DNA of 64,000 nt from Botrytis cinerea B05.10. Taxonomy: Eukaryota; Ascomycota; Leotiomycetes; Helotiales; Sclerotiniaceae. The stretch is taken from assembly GCF_000143535.2 (NCBI RefSeq), contig NC_037310.1:3348001-3412000 (forward strand). The letters run 5' to 3'. The notes beneath the pieces were generated by a model that ran no database searches, had not been told where the DNA came from, and saw only the letters and a program-made list of their open reading frames with translations. Numbering within the stretch: position 1 is the first letter of the stretch; each line of letters begins with the position of its first letter. Positions 61,296 through 64,000 of the stretch are shown here, one piece after another. A program made the position numbers and the translations under genes.

Positions 61296-62310
61296 ATGAG
61301 AGGAAAAAGAGCGAAGCAATATAAAAAGCTCATGCAGCAATATGGCATGAGCTTTGGTTTCCGTGAAGCATATCAAGTACTCCGTAAGCTCCCCAATGTT
61401 GCGCATTAGTACTATTGCTCGTTTTCAATGACTGACTTTCTTTCAACAGTTGACGCAGACATCATTAAGGATGCCGATAGATTTAAGATGGACTTGGTTG
61501 GTGGTTTAGAGCGAACACTTCATGGTCAAGTTAAGCCTAGTATGTTCATCTGCCTTCATGTCCTGTCGCATTAATCATTAACGTACATTAGTGATTACAC
61601 AATGCTCAATGCGCCATTTGTATGCTGCTTCATCAGAACCCGGAGTTTCCTATCTCATCGACAAAGCGAAAACCTACGAGCGACGCCGTTGCGGTCATCT
61701 CCCAGAAGATTATCCCGAGCCTCTCTCTGCCCGTGATTGCATCAAAGCAGTCGTTGACGGCAAAAACAATGGAACCAACAAACACAGATACGTGGTAGCA
61801 AGCCAAGATATAGAAGTTAGAAAGGCAATGAGGGCAATTCAGGGCGTACCTTTGGTTTACATTAACAGGAGTGTTATGATTATGGAACCTATGGCAGAAA
61901 CATCTACAGAGACAAGAGATAGAGAAGAAAGGTCGAAATTCAGACAAGGCATTAAGTCAGGAAGAGCTTCAGGAAGCCTCAAGAGAAAGAGAACCGAAGG
62001 CGATGAGGACGATGACGAAGAATCAGCAAAGAAAGATATGGGTGTACCAGAAGGCGCTGCGAGAAAGAAGAAAAATGCACCAGGACCAAAAGGACCCAAT
62101 CCATTAGCCATGAAGAAGAAGAAGAAGGTTGAGGGAGGAAACACGAAGCCGAATGCGTCTACCAAAGTGGCTGACGCGAATGATACGGGAGCGGATGGTT
62201 CAGAACCTGTCAAACGTAAACGAAAACGTCTACACTCGAAGAAAAAGGCAGAGGATGGAGCTGATGGGGAGACAGCAATTCCAAGTGAGAAAATGGATGA
62301 AACAGCTTAA
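61296..62310 (+). CDS. UTP23: rRNA-processing protein Utp23 (Fcf1/PIN-like family)
   Basis: Utp23 is a small-subunit processome factor acting in early 18S rRNA processing and snR30 release in the nucleolus. Three exons (61296-61383, 61450-61539, 61592-62310) give 298 residues. The N-terminus reads MRGKRAKQYKKLMQQYGMSF with FREAYQVLLDADIIKD after it. Next come HGQVKPMITQCSMRHLYA and YERRRCGHLPEDYPEPLSAR, holding the conserved Cys/His residues of the family's zinc site. The strand RYVVASQDIEVRKAMRAIQG then leads to PLVYINRSV. The C-terminal third is a Lys/Arg-rich, acidic-patched nucleolar tail. The first ATG gives the canonical start. Confidence 0.92.
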
Positions 62311-62981
62311 CATACACAGGAATATCGAGCAGAAAGTCATATATAAATTAATTACAACTTTAGAATGATACCCAAAGAATTGGAACTGAGCTGTATGATT
62401 ATGGTTGTTAAAGTTGCAGAGATAAAGACATCGGGCAGCATGATGTTGCGATTCCAATTCGTCATGTAGGTAGGTAGCATTAGACCGACCCCCTGGATTA
62501 CAGAACAAAGAGAATGGCCCCCAAATTACATATCAAATAAAGGTAAAGGCCAAATCTATTTAAAGCATTACAATATAATGATTCTCAAAAGTTACAACTT
62601 CTCAACGTCCCAAAAGTATTTAAGTTTACACTGCCCATGATGAGTATTAGCAATATAAGCCATCTAAATCACTACTATACCCGTACCCGTTAGAAAGCAC
62701 GTCCCAATCGTTTACTGGTTCACTCGCTGAGGAAGTGCATCGGTCATTCCAAAATCCTGGTCAACTGGACGGTGTCTGTGTGTACGGTGTGCATACGAAA
62801 TCCATACAAAGCACAGAGCATCGACCTCGGAACACTTTTGTGCTTCAGAATCTATGGATCCGCGCAAGAACACACATTTGATAACTTAACAACGAATGTC
62901 TAAGTGTCGTTAGATGATTTATCAGTTAGAGACGCCACCTGCCCTGTGAGTCAAGGTGGTGGTCGAAGTGCTAGAAACAAT
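62311..62981. other. Spacer between UTP23 and the edge gene
   Basis: About 670 bases, AT-rich in the first half, with no coding signal recognised. A weak possible donor (CCT|GTGAGT) at about 62945 leaves open an upstream exon for the next gene. Confidence 0.45.
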
Positions 62982-64000
62982 ATGCCACAGAGTGATGAGA
63001 CCACCACAAATGCTAAGGAAGATGGCATTGTGGGACCGGGTACAGCTGTTCAAAATGGACCTGCAGAACTGGATGACTTCGGATTGCCCCTCAAGAAGAG
63101 AGTTGTTCCAGAACCGGTAGCATATGATGAAGATTTGGAGGATGTCGAATCGGAGGATAAGCCGAGTGTCCCAGGAGATCGAAATGCTGAGACTAAAGAC
63201 AATGGATTGAAGAATGCGGATGTTGCTAAGGAAGAGGCAGAAAAGACAGACGACGTAAAGGATAACGGGTCAGATAACGAAGAAGAAGAGCATCTTAAGG
63301 ATGTCCAAACAGCGCCATTGCCTGCGATCACGAATCCAGAACCCCAAGAATCTCGCGAGACAACTCGGAATGAGGACTTGCTAGCTCATGGGCATGCTAC
63401 CCCTCAACGAACAATCGAAGAAGTCGAATCGATAAGTAAAAAAGACCTGGCGGAATCCTCGGAGCCTGCGAAGCCTGCAGAAGAGCCAACTTCCGCCGAA
63501 AGTTGGAAGAATACTAGTGGCGGCAATGATAGCAATACGGTTCCCACAGTGGATAGTAGGCAGAATCGGATTCAATCAAGTCAGGGAATATCAGAATGGT
63601 CGCATCAACATACCACTGTACCTGATCCAAAAAGCCCACCTCAAGAAGACGATGAATGGCAAACAATGCCAGCTTATGCCCCATACGATATTTATGATGA
63701 CGACAATAGGTTAATTGCGAGGGAGGCACATGAATCTGATGATGAACCGGATGCATATGCAGGTTTAGGTGGTGCAGGTAGAGGATACACGAGAGTTCAA
63801 CTAGACGAAGATGCTCAATCGGCGACAAGTTTGGATGAGAACACACAATACCTTTTCAAAGATGTTCATGGCACTGGAGCTGGAGAAGCGGAAGATGAGG
63901 AACAGCGAGATGCACTTTCTCAAATGCAAGCTACTAAAGATCTTTTAACGGAAGGGCAAAGAATTGCATATGTTGGCATGACTCGACTTATATTATCCAA
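62982..64000 (+). CDS. Acidic protein of unknown function (3' end outside the window)
   Basis: The frame opens at the ATG at 62982 (MPQSDETTTNAKEDG) and stays open to the window edge, at least 339 codons. The frame is open upstream to 62904 without another ATG. The first 200 residues are acidic and disordered. A more ordered part begins near EWQTMPAYAPYDIYDDDNRL, then GGAGRGYTRVQLDEDAQS. At the edge it reads TEGQRIAYVGMTRLILS, which looks like the start of a folded domain. It reminds me of a conserved filamentous-fungal protein, but I cannot name the family with confidence. Confidence 0.75.
   Translation, partial: MPQSDETTTNAKEDGIVGPGTAVQNGPAELDDFGLPLKKRVVPEPVAYDEDLEDVESEDKPSVPGDRNAETKDNGLKNADVAKEEAEKTDDVKDNGSDNEEEEHLKDVQTAPLPAITNPEPQESRETTRNEDLLAHGHATPQRTIEEVESISKKDLAESSEPAKPAEEPTSAESWKNTSGGNDSNTVPTVDSRQNRIQSSQGISEWSHQHTTVPDPKSPPQEDDEWQTMPAYAPYDIYDDDNRLIAREAHESDDEPDAYAGLGGAGRGYTRVQLDEDAQSATSLDENTQYLFKDVHGTGAGEAEDEEQRDALSQMQATKDLLTEGQRIAYVGMTRLILS

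Noticed and set aside
1..64000. tRNA and 5S rRNA genes
   Set aside because: I looked for GGTTCGAATCC-like B boxes on both strands. The few GATTCGAA matches have no matching A box or acceptor stem.

Overview
The window is nuclear DNA of a filamentous ascomycete. The genes are split by short GT-AG introns, mostly 50-70 nt. The families are those of Pezizomycotina, and the spacers are AT-rich and full of microsatellites and homopolymers. Gene content and base composition suggest a Leotiomycete, perhaps Botrytis or Sclerotinia-like; that placement is an impression, not a test. I rebuilt seventeen gene models by joining exons in frame. No rRNA, tRNA, CRISPR array or intact transposon was recognised.

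Layout, left to right. 1.8-3.8 kb (-): glucose-6-phosphate dehydrogenase. 5.6-6.4 kb (+): ribosomal protein eL33, with a 10-nt exon. 10.0-11.7 kb (+): DUF2406-like protein. 12.7-13.3 kb (-): V-ATPase assembly factor Vma21. 14.2-17.9 kb (+): Fun30/SMARCAD1 remodeller. 20.0-25.2 kb (+): 1,621-residue GHKL-ATPase protein ending in a NO VEIN/DUF3883 nuclease-like domain. 26.3-27.2 kb (+): GFA/CENP-V-like zinc protein. 30.4-33.5 kb (-): large FAD/ALO-type oxidase with an EF-hand-like loop. 34.8-36.4 kb (-): zinc-finger protein. 40.5-41.7 kb (+): metallo-beta-lactamase-fold protein with a changed metal motif. 43.7-44.9 kb (-): Tls1/C9orf78 homologue. 45.5-46.6 kb (+): CitE/CLYBL-like lyase. 48.1-49.9 kb (-): signal-peptide, single-TM protein. 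52.4-56.9 kb (-): Caf120/Skg3-like PH protein. 59.5-60.8 kb (+): Ptc7/Azr1-type PP2C phosphatase. 61.3-62.3 kb (+): Utp23. 63.0 kb to the edge (+): start of an acidic unknown protein.

Most genes are unrelated housekeeping functions: pentose phosphate flux, translation and rRNA processing, chromatin, vacuole acidification, RNA turnover and mitochondrial signalling. There is no obvious biosynthetic cluster. The accessory signals are two gene relics (FAD monooxygenase near 27.9 kb, amidase near 47.0 kb), a pogo-like MITE with a possible diverged relative, and a perfect 24-bp inverted repeat near 57.7 kb.

The best candidates for unexplored biology are the GHKL-NOV_C gene, the S/T-Q repeat array in the Fun30 homologue, the EF-hand-like loop inside the oxidase, and the long AUG-less open leader before the DUF2406 gene.
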